DNA of 64,000 bases, taken from Salinimicrobium sp050750585. Lineage in GTDB: Bacteria; Bacteroidota; Bacteroidia; Flavobacteriales; Flavobacteriaceae. This document shows, one piece after another, positions 62,728 through 64,000 of the stretch; positions within the stretch are counted from its first letter, which is position 1; the number at the start of each line of letters is the position of its first letter. The stretch spans positions 124,001 to 188,000 of the forward strand of contig NZ_JBOJLM010000008.1 of NCBI RefSeq assembly GCF_050750585.1, in the 5' to 3' direction. A model generated the notes under the pieces. That model worked only from the letters and a program-made list of their open reading frames with translations. It was not told the origin of the DNA and searched no databases. The translations under genes were made by a program, and so were the position numbers.

Positions 62728-64000
62728 TTAAAGTTGTATTCCTAAAGCTGTGATTCTGGAAAAACCTTCATAGCTCGTAATATTTGAAGTATCCACATTA
62801 CCTAAACCAGTATTAATAAGAGGTAACAGATACACTTTACCTTGAGTATTATCATATGAGGACATTAGTAGGGCATCGTTGTTCAGCGGCAAGTAATCAT
62901 CTGTACTTCTAAATGGATAATCTGCCTGCTGGTAGACCTGTAAAGTGGTTATTTCTTCCCCTGCAGGCAAGGTATAGCGTTCTTCTACCTGCAAACTTGA
63001 TGACGCAAATAAAACTGCATAAATTTTGGTTGTGGTCGCGTAATAAAGTATTCGTTGATCATCCAAAAAAGCAAAATACTGCGCCTCATTAATTTCAGGA
63101 GCCTGACTTAGATCAAAATAGGCTATTGGTGCGGGTGGGAAAATATCTGGATAAATACTTTGTCCCCCATCAAAAATATACAATCCAACTTCCCCTGATG
63201 CCTCATCTTGTAAAACATGACGGAAATTCCCATTGGTGCCTGCGCTTGCAGCCAGATTTTTCTTTCCTGAAAGATTAGCCGGATCAAATTCTGCACCTTC
63301 ATCACCAGGTATCAAATGCATTGTTCTATCCCCAAATTGAGTAAGCGAAGGTTGGTATATAAAACGTTCTAATTCTTCACTGTAAAAATTTAAGGTTACT
63401 GCAGGATTGGCAGCTGGATTTACAGCAAAAACTTCCGGCACATCATAATCTGATGTGAATGGAACTCCAAATTTTCGGGATACACCTAAGAAAGTAGAAG
63501 TAAGTTCTCCATTATTCACTATAATACTTCCCTGATTTACCGCATCCAGTTTTTGTGGATTAAAAGACTCAGGAGCTACGTAAAATAAGCCACCATCAGT
63601 CCCGGCCAAACTGTAATCCAACGGGTTAATTTTATAAATCATTTCATCGGTAATTCCTATTATTGCATTTTCACCGAAGATCGTATAACCTTTTAACTGT
63701 TTAGTAATACCAGGAATAGTAGTCCCATTAAGGGTTGAAAATACATTGTGCTTTACATCAGTTGAAGCAAAATCAGGCGTTACCTCTGGACTCATTATAT
63801 GACTCAAATCCGTGTTTATTCCATCAGGTGTTTCTGCCACGACAATACCTTCACCAATACTATTCAATATCCTTAAAGGCCACGTCATAATATAGTCTAT
63901 GCCCGTTTGCCCGTCAGTTACCGTATAAACCAATTGATGAAAATCACCCGGTTCCGTGGAACTAAAGATAATCTCACTATTAAGGTTTCGTTGTTCCCCT
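62728..64000 (-). CDS. PKD-like family lipoprotein, C-terminal part (partial)
   Basis: The frame is open to the right edge (to base 63999) and stops at 62728, so at least 423 residues are seen and the N-terminus lies outside. The sequence (TEPGDFHQLVYTVTDGQTG, SIIVNNGELTSTF, IYAVLFASSSLQVEERYTLP) matches the beta-propeller-like C-terminus of the Bacteroidota PKD-like lipoproteins. In my recollection such proteins are encoded next to SusC/SusD-type outer-membrane systems. It is the first gene seen in the cluster, 76 bp before the first permease, suggesting an outer-membrane uptake part just beyond the window. Confidence 0.7.
   Translation of the reverse strand, partial: GEQRNLNSEIIFSSTEPGDFHQLVYTVTDGQTGIDYIMTWPLRILNSIGEGIVVAETPDGINTDLSHIMSPEVTPDFASTDVKHNVFSTLNGTTIPGITKQLKGYTIFGENAIIGITDEMIYKINPLDYSLAGTDGGLFYVAPESFNPQKLDAVNQGSIIVNNGELTSTFLGVSRKFGVPFTSDYDVPEVFAVNPAANPAVTLNFYSEELERFIYQPSLTQFGDRTMHLIPGDEGAEFDPANLSGKKNLAASAGTNGNFRHVLQDEASGEVGLYIFDGGQSIYPDIFPPAPIAYFDLSQAPEINEAQYFAFLDDQRILYYATTTKIYAVLFASSSLQVEERYTLPAGEEITTLQVYQQADYPFRSTDDYLPLNNDALLMSSYDNTQGKVYLLPLINTGLGNVDTSNITSYEGFSRITALGIQL

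Overview
The window is chromosomal DNA of a marine-type Bacteroidota, almost certainly a member of the Flavobacteriaceae (Gramella/Salegentibacter/Zunongwangia-like). The pointers are TAnnTTTG promoter boxes, weak ribosome binding sites, a split metH under a SAM-I riboswitch, a CusA-TolC fusion, GldA/F/G-type ABC proteins, a PKD-like lipoprotein and Flavobacteriia-specific small proteins (a DUF6952-type protein, a DUF6660-type protein and a branching-enzyme-named orphan). This assignment rests on recognised family features, not on a search.

Left half (1-45 kb): housekeeping and stress genes. In order: the end of a histidine kinase; a GH3-family protein; a TlpA thioredoxin; an M3 peptidase lipoprotein; a CrtI-like oxidoreductase coupled to an atypical SDR; a MATE exporter; an aldose epimerase; lpdA; an Lrp regulator divergent from a methionine gamma-lyase-like gene; deoC-deoD; nhaC; a peroxide-defence run (peroxiredoxin, thioredoxin, DUF6952-type protein, tpx, dgkA); and an envelope/division run (ftsK, lolA-like, lptF/G-like, ribB). 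A nitroreductase, an AraC regulator, the NHEJ pair ku-ligD, a stress-type SDR/flavodoxin/holin trio, an old-yellow-enzyme homologue, xseA-xseB, a GAF histidine kinase, a PQQ sugar dehydrogenase coupled to exonuclease III, and the methionine operon metH(N)-metH(C)-metF follow. The methionine operon has a well-formed promoter and a SAM-I riboswitch.

Right half (45.6-64 kb): accessory in character. After tRNA-Ser(UGA) come a truncated DUF4143 ATPase remnant, a DUF1801 protein, a heavy-metal efflux operon (DUF6660-type protein, CusA fused to TolC, CusB) and a minus-strand cluster. That cluster, in transcription order, is a PKD-like lipoprotein (cut by the window edge), a GldF-GldG-like fusion permease, an ABC ATPase, a second GldF-GldG-like fusion, and an M16 peptidase.

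Three things stand out. First, the metH cobalamin-binding subunit carries an in-frame insert of about 490 bp encoding a DUF559 (Vsr-like) nuclease domain. It sits exactly in the linker before the B12-binding domain and is flanked by GC-rich hairpins and imperfect inverted repeats, so it looks like a mobile element domesticated inside an essential enzyme. Second, a 17-bp palindrome, CAAAAATG-S-CATTTTTG, recurs about every 4 kb through the first 42 kb, in promoter regions, 3' ends and genes alike, and is absent from the right-hand accessory part. Third, the GldF-GldG/ATPase/M16/PKD-like cluster appears to be a dedicated two-permease ABC system of unknown purpose.
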